64,000 nt of DNA from Pseudarthrobacter polychromogenes (GTDB lineage Bacteria; Actinomycetota; Actinomycetes; Actinomycetales; Micrococcaceae): NCBI RefSeq assembly GCF_014644495.1, contig NZ_BMKU01000003.1, forward strand, positions 120,690-184,689, read 5' to 3'. The position numbers were made by a program, and so were the translations under genes. The notes beneath the pieces were generated by a model. That model saw only the letters and a list, made by a program, of their open reading frames with translations. It did not search any database and was not told where the DNA came from. Shown here one piece after another: positions 42,951 through 51,731 of this stretch (positions are counted from its first letter, which is position 1; the number at the start of each line of letters is the position of its first letter).

Positions 42951-42965
42951 ATTTACGCCCTATAT
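42951..42965. promoter_or_regulatory. ROK operator, site 2 (transporter operon promoter)
   Basis: ATTTAC-GCC-CTATAT, flanked by AAATTTA as in the other sites. It covers the start of transcription predicted from the adjacent promoter, an arrangement expected for repression. Confidence 0.65.
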
Positions 42966-43035
42966 AAACTCTGCGGCGAAGTATCAGCCGTCCCCGCCGC
43001 CATGCGGCGTTCTGCCGCACCACGAAAGGACGAGG

Positions 43036-44307
43036 GTGTCTTTGAAATTGACGCGCACACCACGTACCGCAGTGCTGGGCCTATGCCTGGCACTGCTCGC
43101 CGGCCTCCTCTCAGGCTGCACGGGAGACTCCGGCAAGGAGACCATCCGGTTCACGTTCAGCAAGCGGGAAGCAATAGGCTTCATGACCAAGCTGGTGGCC
43201 GACTACAACGCCTCGCAGGACAGCACGGAGGTCATCCTGGACACTTCCGGGGTCGACGTCGTTTCAGCGAGCTTCGTCCGGGGCAACCCGCCGGACATCG
43301 CGCTGGCGAACTACAACATGGAAACGGCCAGGTTCGTGCAGCGCGGTGCGCTGAGTGACCTGTCCGGAACCCAGGCTGCCACCCGGGTCCGGAAGGACCT
43401 GCAGCCACTGATGGACCAGTACGGTTCGTACCCTGACCGGACCAGCGCCCTGCCGTACTCGGTCATGGCGTCCTCCGTGATTTACAACAAGGAGATCTTC
43501 GCCGCCCACGGAATTGAGGTGCCAGAGACCTGGAGTGAGCTGCTCGCAGCGTGTGACGCGCTGAAAGCCGCGGGTGTGACGCCGTTCTACGCCACGTGGA
43601 AGGACGACTGGACGGTGGCCCAGGGATGGTTTGACTACTCTGTGGGCGGCCAGCTGGACACCCTCGACTTCTTTGACAAGCTTGCCGAAGCCGGCACGGA
43701 CGTCGGACCCGACTCGCCGGCGTCATTTCAAAAAGACTTTGAACAGCCTGTCGAGAAGATGCTGAAACTGGCGGGCACCTACGTCAATAAGGACGCCGCG
43801 AGCCGCGGCTACGGCGACGGGAACCTCGCGTTTTCCCAGGGCAAAGCAGCCATGTACCTGCAGGGCCCGTGGGCGTTCAGCGAGATCGCGAAGACTGCGC
43901 CCGATCTCCAGCTCGGAACCTTTCCACTGCCGATGACGGAGAACCCCGAGGACCTGCGCGTGCGGGTCAACGTCGATCTCGCGGCTTGGATTCCGGAGGA
44001 ATCCAAGCACAAGGAGGCTGCGCGCGCCTTCCTGGAGTATCTCTACCAGCCGGAAATCATCGAGGCGTACAACAAGTCGCAGCTGGGCTTCACGCCCACC
44101 ACCGATGCGGACGCAGCCCCGGACCCGCGTATCGAGGGGATGGTGGAGTACTACGACAAGGGCTCCGTCTATCAGGGACCGTCGGTGCTGGTACCGCGCA
44201 CCATCCCCATCATGAACTACACCCAGGCGCTCGTGTTGGGCGCAGATCCTGCAGCCACCTTCCGAACACTCGACGCAGACTGGGCGCGCCTGGCGTTTCG
44301 CCAGTAG
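43036..44307 (+). CDS. Alpha-glucoside ABC transporter substrate-binding lipoprotein
   Basis: A 423-residue family 1 solute-binding lipoprotein. Signal peptide with lipobox LLSGC near residues 25-29; mature start TIRFTFSKREAIGFMTKLVADYN. The GTG at 43036 is preceded by AAAGGA. It heads the operon binding protein, MalF type, MalG type, glucosidase. Substrate assignment to alpha-glucosides (for example maltose, isomaltose, sucrose or trehalose-type sugars) rests on the two GH13 genes downstream, not on the protein itself. Confidence 0.9.
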   Translation: MSLKLTRTPRTAVLGLCLALLAGLLSGCTGDSGKETIRFTFSKREAIGFMTKLVADYNASQDSTEVILDTSGVDVVSASFVRGNPPDIALANYNMETARFVQRGALSDLSGTQAATRVRKDLQPLMDQYGSYPDRTSALPYSVMASSVIYNKEIFAAHGIEVPETWSELLAACDALKAAGVTPFYATWKDDWTVAQGWFDYSVGGQLDTLDFFDKLAEAGTDVGPDSPASFQKDFEQPVEKMLKLAGTYVNKDAASRGYGDGNLAFSQGKAAMYLQGPWAFSEIAKTAPDLQLGTFPLPMTENPEDLRVRVNVDLAAWIPEESKHKEAARAFLEYLYQPEIIEAYNKSQLGFTPTTDADAAPDPRIEGMVEYYDKGSVYQGPSVLVPRTIPIMNYTQALVLGADPAATFRTLDADWARLAFRQ

Positions 44308-44330
44308 CCCAGAACAAGGGAGCCAGACAC

Positions 44331-45242
44331 ATGTCCACCACCACAGCAACCAGACGCGGGCAGGGACGCCCCGAAAGCCGCAGCAGGCGGAGGGTCGAAC
44401 CGATCTTCTACTTTTTCCTCCTGCCAAGCCTCGTTCTCTTTACGCTGGCGATCACGGTTCCAGGCCTCGTTGGCATCTTCTTCAGCTTCACGGATTCCAT
44501 CGGAATCGGCGACTGGGAGTTCGCAGGCCTGACCAACTACATTGCAATTTTCAGCGATCCAGCCATTCTGCAGAGCTATCTGTTCACCTTCGGCTTCTCG
44601 ATCGTCACCGTGCTTGTGGTGAACGTCATCGCCTTCCTCCTCGCCGTGGGGCTCACTTCGCAGATCCGCATGAAGACAGCCCTGCGAACCATCTTTGTTA
44701 TCCCCATGGTGGTCTCCGGCATCATCATCGCCTACGTTTTCAATTTCCTGTTCTCAAATTCGCTGCCCTCTGCAGGTGCGGCGGCAGGAATCTCCTGGCT
44801 GGAGACGAGCCTCCTGGCAAACCCCGACCTTGCATGGATCGCCATTGTTGTGGTCACCGCCTGGCAGGCCGTGCCCGGGGCGCTGCTGATCTATATCGCC
44901 GGCCTCGTCTCAATCCCGGGGGACGTGTATGAGGCTGCGGAGATCGACGGCGCCAGCAAGTTCCAGCAGCTCCTGAAGATCACCGCTCCGCTCGTGGCCG
45001 GCTATGTGGTCATCAACATCATCCTCGGCTTCAAGGGCTTCCTCAACGCGTACGACATCATCGTCGGACTCACGAACGGCGGCCCGGGAACCTCAACAAG
45101 AAGCATCGCGATGACCGTCATCGCCGGCTTCAACGGCGGCGACTACGCCTACCAGATGGCCAACGCCACGATCTTCTTCGTCGTCGCTGTCCTCATCTCT
45201 CTCCTGCAGCTTTCGCTGACTCGCGGACGGAACACACTCTAA
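44331..45242 (+). CDS. Sugar ABC transporter permease, MalF type
   Basis: A 303-residue CUT1 permease with six hydrophobic segments. The EAA loop is YEAAEIDGASKFQQLLKITAPLV. ATG at 44331, 23 bases after the binding-protein stop. Its TAA overlaps the next ATG (TAATG). Like the other importer in this window, it has no ATPase gene of its own. Confidence 0.93.
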   Translation: MSTTTATRRGQGRPESRSRRRVEPIFYFFLLPSLVLFTLAITVPGLVGIFFSFTDSIGIGDWEFAGLTNYIAIFSDPAILQSYLFTFGFSIVTVLVVNVIAFLLAVGLTSQIRMKTALRTIFVIPMVVSGIIIAYVFNFLFSNSLPSAGAAAGISWLETSLLANPDLAWIAIVVVTAWQAVPGALLIYIAGLVSIPGDVYEAAEIDGASKFQQLLKITAPLVAGYVVINIILGFKGFLNAYDIIVGLTNGGPGTSTRSIAMTVIAGFNGGDYAYQMANATIFFVVAVLISLLQLSLTRGRNTL

Positions 45243-46153
45243 TGACCACACCATCCACCCTCACCGCCGAGGAACTCCACCGCACCGAACCAGTCCCCGC
45301 CGGGAGCGGACGACGACGCCCAGGTATAAAGGTCGAGCGGGTGAACTGGCCGGGGACCATCATCCTGGTCCTTTGTGCCGTCACGGTTCTGCTCCCGCTC
45401 TACGTGACCGTGTCCATGGCTTTGAAAACCCAGGGGCAGGCTGTGGACGGCAACGCCTTCTCATTCCCTGCACCGTTCAGCATCGACGGCTTTGTCCAGG
45501 CGTGGACTTTGACGAACTTCCCCGTCGGCGCCGCAATGTCGCTGCTGGTCACGGCCGGGACCGTCGTAGCGACGATCGTGCTGGCCGCATTCGCCTCGTA
45601 TGCGATTGTGCGCAACTGGGAACGCAGGCTCTTCCGGTACTCCTTCTACTACCTGCTCGCAGCGATGTTCATCCCGTTTCCGGTCGTAGCCCTGCCGCAA
45701 ATCCAGATGACCGGCCGCCTGGGCCTGGACAACCCGCTGGGCGTTATCCTGCTCGCCACTATGTTCCAGTTGAGCTTCAGCGTGTTGCTGTTCACGGCGT
45801 TCCTGCGGTCCATCCCCATGGAACTGGAAGAGAGCGCCCGCATTGACGGCGCCACCACCTGGCAGACCTTCTGGCAACTGATCTTCCCCCTGCTGGCGCC
45901 GATGAGCGCCACGGTCGGAATTTTTGCCTTCCTTTACGCCTGGAATGACTTCATGATGCCTTCCCTGATCATCTCCGACCCGGCACTGCAAACCCTTCCG
46001 GTCCGGCAGAACCTGTTCCAGACCCAGTTCAGCAACAACTACCACGTGTCCTTTGCGTCCTATCTGATGGCCATGGCACCGGCCATCGTGGCTTACCTCT
46101 TTACCCAGCGGTGGGTCATGGCCGGCGTCACACAGGGTGCCGTCAAGGGCTAA
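45242..46153 (+). CDS. Sugar ABC transporter permease, MalG type
   Basis: A 303-residue CUT1 permease. EAA loop ESARIDGATTWQTFWQLIFPLLAP and the C-terminal RWVMAGVTQGAVKG are typical. Six hydrophobic segments after a charged N-terminus of ~35 residues. Start overlaps the previous stop by one base, so the two permeases are coupled. The first glucosidase follows 50 bases later. Confidence 0.93.
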   Translation: MTTPSTLTAEELHRTEPVPAGSGRRRPGIKVERVNWPGTIILVLCAVTVLLPLYVTVSMALKTQGQAVDGNAFSFPAPFSIDGFVQAWTLTNFPVGAAMSLLVTAGTVVATIVLAAFASYAIVRNWERRLFRYSFYYLLAAMFIPFPVVALPQIQMTGRLGLDNPLGVILLATMFQLSFSVLLFTAFLRSIPMELEESARIDGATTWQTFWQLIFPLLAPMSATVGIFAFLYAWNDFMMPSLIISDPALQTLPVRQNLFQTQFSNNYHVSFASYLMAMAPAIVAYLFTQRWVMAGVTQGAVKG

Positions 46154-46203
46154 TCGCAGCCAGACTGTAAGCCATCACTAAACCCCCGGAAAGGGGAAAC
46201 CGC

Positions 46204-47883
46204 TTGTCCATCCTCGCCAGCCAGACGCACCATGCCGACAACGGACCCGCGGACGCCACCAACTGGTGGCGCCAGGCCGCGGTTTACCAGATCTATCCAC
46301 GCAGCTTCGCCGACTCGAACGGAGACGGGATTGGGGACCTCAAGGGCATCACTGCGAAGGTGCCGTACTTGAAGGACCTGGGGATCGACGCCGTCTGGCT
46401 GAGCCCGTTTTATCCCTCGGCCCTGGCTGACGGCGGCTACGACGTTGATGACTACCGCGACGTCGATCCCAAGATCGGCAGCCTGGCAGATTTCGATGCA
46501 ATGGCCGCGGCCCTGCAGGCCGCCGGTATCAAAGTGATCGTGGACATTGTTCCGAACCACTCCTCCAACCGGCACGCCTGGTTCCTGGAAGCCCTGGCCG
46601 CGCCCAAGGGGTCACCGGCCCGGCAGCGGTACCACTTCAGGGACGGGAGGGGCGAGCACGGCGAACTGCCGCCGTCGGACTGGACAGCCGCTTTCGGCGG
46701 CCCGGCCTGGTCCCGGGTGGATGACGGCCAGTGGTACCTGCACACCTTCACTCCCGAGCAGCCGGACTGGAACTGGGACAACCCCGAGGTCCGTGCGGAC
46801 TTCCTCACGACGTTGCGTTTCTGGGCTGACCGCGGCGTTGACGGCTTCCGCGTGGACGTGGCCAACCTTCTGGTCAAGGACCTGCCCGCCGAGCTTCCCA
46901 GCAAGCAGGAACTGGACGCGATGGACCGCGCCTCCGGGACGCACCCGCTCATGGACCGCGATGAAGTCCATGAGATCTACGCAGAATGGCGCAAGGTATT
47001 CAACGAGTATGACCCGCCGCGGTTTGCCGTGGCGGAGGCGTGGGTGGAAACCGCCGAGCGGCGCGCCAAGTACGCCTCCCCTGAAGGACTGGGCCAGGCT
47101 TTCAGCTTCGATCTGCTCCTGGCTGACTTCAACGCTGCCCAGTTCCGCACCATCATCACGGACAACCTCGACCAGGCACGTCTCACCGGGTCCACCACCA
47201 CCTGGGTCTTTTCGAACCACGACGTCACCCGCCACGCCACCCGTTACGGTCTGGAACCGCTCAACGGGCGGCCGGGGAAGCCGGGGGTGGACTGGGTCAA
47301 AGCGGGTGGTCCCCGCGAAGCACTGGACGTGGAAGGGGGCCTCCGCCGCGCCAAGGCCGCCACGTTGCTGATGCTCGCCCTTCCCGGCTCCGCGTACCTC
47401 TACCAGGGGGAGGAACTGGGCATGCACGAGGTGGCTGACATTCCCGCTGGCCGGCGCCAGGACCCGTCATTCTTCCGCGGCGCGGAGTACGACGGCCTGG
47501 GCCGGGACGGCTGCCGAGTGCCTTTGCCCTGGGAACCCTCGGGTCCATCCTTCGGCTTCGGCACAAACGGTGCCCACCTGCCCCAGCCGGACTGGTTCGC
47601 CGAATATGCAGCCAGCAGCCAGGAAGCCAGCGACACCTCAACCCTGAACTTCTACCGCCAGGCCTTGGCCCTGCGCCACGAACTCCAGGGTGCCGAGACC
47701 CTGGAATGGAGCGGCAGCGGAGATGAACAGGTGCTGCACTTCGTTCGCCCGGGCGGCTGGCACGTCGTGGCGAACTTCGGTACGGCCGCCGTCGAACTTC
47801 CTGACGGCAAGGTCCTGATCTCCAGCGGAGGCTTCCAAGGCGGCAAGCTCCCGGGAGAATCAACAGCCTGGCTCAGGGCCTGA
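46204..47883 (+). CDS. GH13 alpha-glucosidase (first copy)
   Basis: A 559-residue cytoplasmic glycoside hydrolase, family 13 (oligo-1,6-glucosidase/sucrose-hydrolase-like). Catalytic nucleophile D218 (GFRVDVAN), acid/base E278 (AVAEAWVE), and the third carboxylate D340 (FSNHDVTRH). The family region I segment IVDIVPNHSSNRH and the entry AVYQIYPRSFADSNGDGIGD are present. TTG start with GGAAAGGGG upstream. No signal peptide, so it hydrolyses imported sugars. It lies in the transporter operon and has a paralogue just downstream. Confidence 0.93.
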   Translation: MSILASQTHHADNGPADATNWWRQAAVYQIYPRSFADSNGDGIGDLKGITAKVPYLKDLGIDAVWLSPFYPSALADGGYDVDDYRDVDPKIGSLADFDAMAAALQAAGIKVIVDIVPNHSSNRHAWFLEALAAPKGSPARQRYHFRDGRGEHGELPPSDWTAAFGGPAWSRVDDGQWYLHTFTPEQPDWNWDNPEVRADFLTTLRFWADRGVDGFRVDVANLLVKDLPAELPSKQELDAMDRASGTHPLMDRDEVHEIYAEWRKVFNEYDPPRFAVAEAWVETAERRAKYASPEGLGQAFSFDLLLADFNAAQFRTIITDNLDQARLTGSTTTWVFSNHDVTRHATRYGLEPLNGRPGKPGVDWVKAGGPREALDVEGGLRRAKAATLLMLALPGSAYLYQGEELGMHEVADIPAGRRQDPSFFRGAEYDGLGRDGCRVPLPWEPSGPSFGFGTNGAHLPQPDWFAEYAASSQEASDTSTLNFYRQALALRHELQGAETLEWSGSGDEQVLHFVRPGGWHVVANFGTAAVELPDGKVLISSGGFQGGKLPGESTAWLRA

Positions 47884-47915
47884 TGCGGCGTCCGGTTGGG
47901 GCAGCTAGCGGACTG

Positions 47916-47945
47916 TTGACCTTCCCCGCCCGGCCGGAACATACT
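47916..47945 (+). promoter_or_regulatory. Promoter of the second glucosidase gene
   Basis: TTGACC (47916-47921), 18-base spacer, CATACT (47940-47945). The -10 is identical to that of the transporter operon, and the operator follows 12 bases later. Confidence 0.7.
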
Positions 47946-47957
47946 GGTCACTAGAAA

Positions 47958-47972
47958 ATTTAGATACTAAAT
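47958..47972. promoter_or_regulatory. ROK operator, site 3 (second glucosidase promoter)
   Basis: A perfect inverted repeat ATTTAG-ATA-CTAAAT, the best copy of the three, lying between the -10 box and the ribosome-binding site AAAGGAG. Confidence 0.8.
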
Positions 47973-47984
47973 AAAAGGAGTGTT

Positions 47985-49697
47985 GTGAGCACCACCGCCA
48001 CCCTGGCAACCCTGTCCGATTCCGGCCACCTGTCCGATCCGAACTGGTGGCGGCAGGCAGCTGTCTACCAGATCTACCCGCGCAGTTTTGCCGATTCCAA
48101 CGGAGACGGCATCGGCGACCTCAAGGGCATTACGTCAAAGGTGCCGTACCTGAAGTCCCTGGGTATCGACGCCGTGTGGCTGAGCCCGTTCTACCCCTCG
48201 GCGCTCGCAGACGGCGGCTACGACGTGGATGACTACCGCGACGTCGATCCCAAGCTGGGCACCCTGGATGACTTCGACGAGATGGCCAAAGCGCTGCACG
48301 GGGCCGGCATCAAGCTCATCGCGGACATCGTCCCAAACCACTCCTCAAACCGCCACGAGTGGTTCAAGGAAGCGCTGGCCTCGCCCAAGGGCTCGCCCGC
48401 CCGGGACCGATACATCTTCCGTGACGGCAAGGGCCCGGACGGCGAGTTCCCGCCGTCGGACTGGGACTCCGTGTTCGGCGGCCCCGCCTGGGAGCGCATC
48501 ACCGAACCCGACGGCACTCCGGGCCAGTGGTACATGCACATCTTCGCCAAGGAGCAGCCGGACCTGAACTGGTCCAACCGCGAGGTCCGCGACGACTTCC
48601 TCAAGACCCTGCGCTTCTGGTCCGACCGCGGCGTGGACGGCTTCCGGGTGGACGTGGCGCACGCCCTCACCAAGGACCTCACCGAGCCGCTGCTGTCCAA
48701 GCTGGAACTGAGCGCCGCCAACACCGGTGTGGACGGTTTCCACGACGGGACGCACCCGTTCTGGGACCGCGACGAGGTCCACGAGGTGTACGCCGAGTGG
48801 CGTGAGGTCTTCAACGAGTACAACCCGCCGCGCACCGCCGTGGCCGAAGCCTGGGTGCACGCCACCCGCCGCGCCCGCTACGCCAGCCCGGAGGGGCTCG
48901 GCCAGGCCTTCAATTTCGACCTCCTGCAGGCCGATTTCGACGCCGACGAGTTCCGCGAGATCATCACCCGCAACCTGGCCGAGGCCGCCGCCACCGGCGC
49001 CTCCTCCACCTGGGTGTTCTCCAACCACGACGTTGTCCGGCACGCCACCCGCTACGGCCTGCCGCAGGTTTCCAGGAGCAAGGCGGGCGCCAAGGGCCAG
49101 GACGGCAAGGAGTGGCTGCTTGCCGGCGGCCCCAAGGAACAGCTGGACGTGGAGCTCGGTGAACGCCGGGCGCGCGCCGCAACTCTCCTGATGCTGGCGG
49201 TTCCGGGCTCCGCCTACCTGTATCAGGGTGAGGAACTGGGCCTGCAGGAAGTGGCGGAGATCCCCGAATCCGAACGCCAGGACCCCTCCTTCTTCCGGAA
49301 CAGGGGAGTGGAGATTGGCCGGGACGGCTGCCGCGTGCCCCTGCCCTGGAAGGTGGAAGGCACCTCCTTCGGTTTTGGCGACGGCGGCGCGCACCTGCCG
49401 CAGCCGGACTGGTTCAGCAAGTACGCCGTGGAGGCGCAGGACGGCACCGAAGGCTCCACGTTGGAGCTGTACCGCACCGCCCTGAGGCTGCGCCACGAGC
49501 TCCAGGCGGATGAGGACCTGGAATGGGTGGAGAACGCCAACCCTGAGGTCCTGCACTTCCGCCGCCCGGGGGGCTGGCAGTCCGTGACCAACTTCGGGGA
49601 CACCGCCGTCGACCTTCCCGAAGGGACCGTGCTTGTCAGCAGCGCACCGCTGGAAGACGGCAGGCTGCCCGGCAACACCACCGCATGGCTGCGCTGA
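47985..49697 (+). CDS. GH13 alpha-glucosidase (second copy)
   Basis: A 570-residue paralogue of the preceding glucosidase, near-identical in the first 100 residues after the N-terminus (WWRQAAVYQIYPRSF, VWLSPFYPSALADGGYD). Catalytic residues D223 (GFRVDVAH), E288 (AVAEAWVH) and D349 (FSNHDVVRH). The main differences are in the loops after the catalytic domain core and an 11-residue net length gain. GTG start after AAAGGAG. It has its own promoter and the best ROK operator, so it can be expressed apart from the transporter genes. Confidence 0.93.
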   Translation: MSTTATLATLSDSGHLSDPNWWRQAAVYQIYPRSFADSNGDGIGDLKGITSKVPYLKSLGIDAVWLSPFYPSALADGGYDVDDYRDVDPKLGTLDDFDEMAKALHGAGIKLIADIVPNHSSNRHEWFKEALASPKGSPARDRYIFRDGKGPDGEFPPSDWDSVFGGPAWERITEPDGTPGQWYMHIFAKEQPDLNWSNREVRDDFLKTLRFWSDRGVDGFRVDVAHALTKDLTEPLLSKLELSAANTGVDGFHDGTHPFWDRDEVHEVYAEWREVFNEYNPPRTAVAEAWVHATRRARYASPEGLGQAFNFDLLQADFDADEFREIITRNLAEAAATGASSTWVFSNHDVVRHATRYGLPQVSRSKAGAKGQDGKEWLLAGGPKEQLDVELGERRARAATLLMLAVPGSAYLYQGEELGLQEVAEIPESERQDPSFFRNRGVEIGRDGCRVPLPWKVEGTSFGFGDGGAHLPQPDWFSKYAVEAQDGTEGSTLELYRTALRLRHELQADEDLEWVENANPEVLHFRRPGGWQSVTNFGDTAVDLPEGTVLVSSAPLEDGRLPGNTTAWLR

Positions 49698-49731
49698 TGC
49701 CTGTACCCGTCCCGGAAGGACGGCCTGCCTG

Positions 49732-50673
49732 ATGCAGGAACTCATTTATGGCTGCATGGGCCTGGGCGGCAGCTGGTCCGACGAGCCGCATGGCACTGAA
49801 CATGTGGACCAGGCTGCGGCCGCCGTCGGGGCCGCGCTTGATGCCGGGATCACCTTGTTCGACCATGCGGACATCTACCGCAGCGGCAAGTCGGAGGCCG
49901 TGTTTGGCGAGGTCCTGGCCGCTGAGCCGGGGCTGCGCGGCCGCATCAGGCTGCAGACCAAATGCGGCATCCGGCTGAACGAGCGCGGGCTGCAGACGCA
50001 TTATGACCTCAGCCGGGATGCCATCCTGGAGCGGGTCAACGGAAGCCTGCATCGGCTGCGGACCGACTATGTGGACATCCTCCTGCTCCACCGGCCGGAC
50101 CCGTTGACGGACCCGGCGGAGGTGGCCGCCGCCGTCAAGCAGCTGATGGCGGAGGGCAAGGTCCGGCAACTGGGCGTGTCCAACATGTCCGGGTCGCAGA
50201 TCGAGGCGCTGCAGGACCGGCTGGAAACCCCGGTGGTGGCGAACCAGCTGGAGATGAGCCTGCTCAAGCGTGCCTGGCTGGAAAGCCAGGTGCTGGTCAA
50301 CCACGCCGAGCACCTGGACTACAGCTTCCCGCACGGCACCCTTGAGTACTGCGTGCGCAACTCCATCACGCTGCAGGCCTACGGTTCGCTGGCGCGCGGC
50401 CTCTACACGGGGGCGGAACCGGAAAGTCCCGCATCAGCAGATGCCGCCACCGCCGAGCTCGTGGCCCAACTGGCTGGGGAGTACGGCAGCACCGGCGAAG
50501 CTGTCCTGCTGGGATGGCTGATGAAGCATCCGGCGGGCATCGCGCCGGTGATCGGGACCGTCAATCCGGAACGGATCCGTGCGTGTGCCGACGCTGCCCG
50601 CGTGGCCCGGGAGATGACCCGGGCTGACTGGTACCGGCTCTGGGTGACGGCGCGGGGCAGCAACATCCCCTGA
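49732..50673 (+). CDS. Aldo/keto reductase, YdhF-like
   Basis: A 313-residue NADPH-dependent reductase. The catalytic tetrad region includes FDHADIYRSGKSE (Asp and Tyr), the lysine in LQTKCGIR and the histidine in ILLLHRPDPLTD. The cofactor-binding end is PVIGTVNPERIRACADA. It resembles oxidoreductase YdhF. ATG at 49732, 34 bases after the second glucosidase, so it may be the last gene of that transcript. Substrate unknown. A palindromic repeat follows. Confidence 0.87.
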   Translation: MQELIYGCMGLGGSWSDEPHGTEHVDQAAAAVGAALDAGITLFDHADIYRSGKSEAVFGEVLAAEPGLRGRIRLQTKCGIRLNERGLQTHYDLSRDAILERVNGSLHRLRTDYVDILLLHRPDPLTDPAEVAAAVKQLMAEGKVRQLGVSNMSGSQIEALQDRLETPVVANQLEMSLLKRAWLESQVLVNHAEHLDYSFPHGTLEYCVRNSITLQAYGSLARGLYTGAEPESPASADAATAELVAQLAGEYGSTGEAVLLGWLMKHPAGIAPVIGTVNPERIRACADAARVAREMTRADWYRLWVTARGSNIP

Positions 50674-50679
50674 CCCATC

Positions 50680-50743
50680 CCAACTAAGTCGCAGCAGGTG
50701 TCGTTTTGAGCGCTCAAAACGACACCTGCTGCTACCTACTTTC
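50680..50743. repeat. Intergenic palindrome, family B copy 2
   Basis: A core of perfect 21-bp arms with no loop (50691-50711 and 50712-50732, meeting at GAGC/GCTC), plus degenerate outer arms beginning CCAACTAAGTC and ending TACCTACTT. It shares GTGTCGT and GCTACCTA words with the palindrome at 29123, while the intervening arm bases differ in a compensated way. Confidence 0.93.
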
Positions 50744-50840
50744 CGGCAAGGTCCGGTCATATGGGGTTTAGTTCGTATTGATCCCCACAAGCAGGCCATT
50801 TTCTTCGGCGTCGGGGTTGCGGGGCGGATACGGTAGATAC

Positions 50841-51704
50841 ATGACGTCTACCATCGCCACCGAGACCGTAAGGCCGGAACGCAATATCCCAGCAGAAATC
50901 GCCCGTTCCTGGCTTCTGGTCAATGCCATGAAGACAGAGCTGTTCGATCAGTCCGCGGTGTCGCGTGCTGACTCGATCATCCTGGATATTGAAGATGCCG
51001 TGGACCCGTCGCAGAAGGACCACGCACGGAACAACGTGGTTGACTGGCTGACCGCCGGCGGCAAGGCGTGGGTCCGCATTAACGATGCCACCAGCCGTTT
51101 CTGGGCTGATGACCTGGCAGGCCTCCGCGGCATGCCGGGGCTCCTGGGTGTCATGCTGGCCAAGACCGAGTCCGCCGACCAGGTGACGGAGAGCTTCCAC
51201 CGGATGGACGGCAAGACGCCGGTCATCCCGCTGGTGGAGTCCGCGCTGGGCATCGAGGAAGCAAACAACATCGCCAAGGCACAGGGCGCCTTCCGCCTGG
51301 CGTTCGGTTCCGGCGACTTCCGCCGCGACACGGGCATGGCAGCCACGCCCGAGGCCATGGCCTACCCCCGCGCCAAGCTCGTCGTCGCCAGCCGCGTGGG
51401 CAACCTTCCCGGCCCCATCGACGGGCCCACTGTGGGCACCAACCACCCCATCCTGCGAGAGCAGACGGGCATCACCGTGATGATGGGCATGACCGGCAAG
51501 CTCTGCCTGGCCATCGACCAGACCCCTGTGATCAACGAGGTCATCAGCCCCACGCCCTCGGACGTCGCCTGGGCCACGGACTTCATGGCGGACTTCGAGG
51601 CCAACGGCCGCGTTATCCGTGACGGCTCCGACCTGCCCCGCCTGGGCCGCGCCGAAAAGATCATGAAGCTCGCGGTAGCCTTTGGGGTGCAGCCGGCGCT
51701 GTAG
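50841..51704 (+). CDS. HpcH/HpaI aldolase/citrate lyase family protein (CitE-like)
   Basis: A 287-residue TIM-barrel lyase. Landmarks: RSWLLVNAMKTELF at the start, the magnesium/CoA region ADSIILDIEDAVDPSQKDHAR, then VIPLVESALGIEEANNIA and AFGSGDFRRDTG. CitE-like stand-alone proteins cleave or form short acyl-CoA esters such as malyl- or citramalyl-CoA; the exact one is unclear. ATG at 50841. It may be followed in the same transcript by the DUF2797 gene. Confidence 0.85.
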   Translation: MTSTIATETVRPERNIPAEIARSWLLVNAMKTELFDQSAVSRADSIILDIEDAVDPSQKDHARNNVVDWLTAGGKAWVRINDATSRFWADDLAGLRGMPGLLGVMLAKTESADQVTESFHRMDGKTPVIPLVESALGIEEANNIAKAQGAFRLAFGSGDFRRDTGMAATPEAMAYPRAKLVVASRVGNLPGPIDGPTVGTNHPILREQTGITVMMGMTGKLCLAIDQTPVINEVISPTPSDVAWATDFMADFEANGRVIRDGSDLPRLGRAEKIMKLAVAFGVQPAL

Positions 51705-51731
51705 TCCACCGCTTTCACTTCAGGAGACCCC

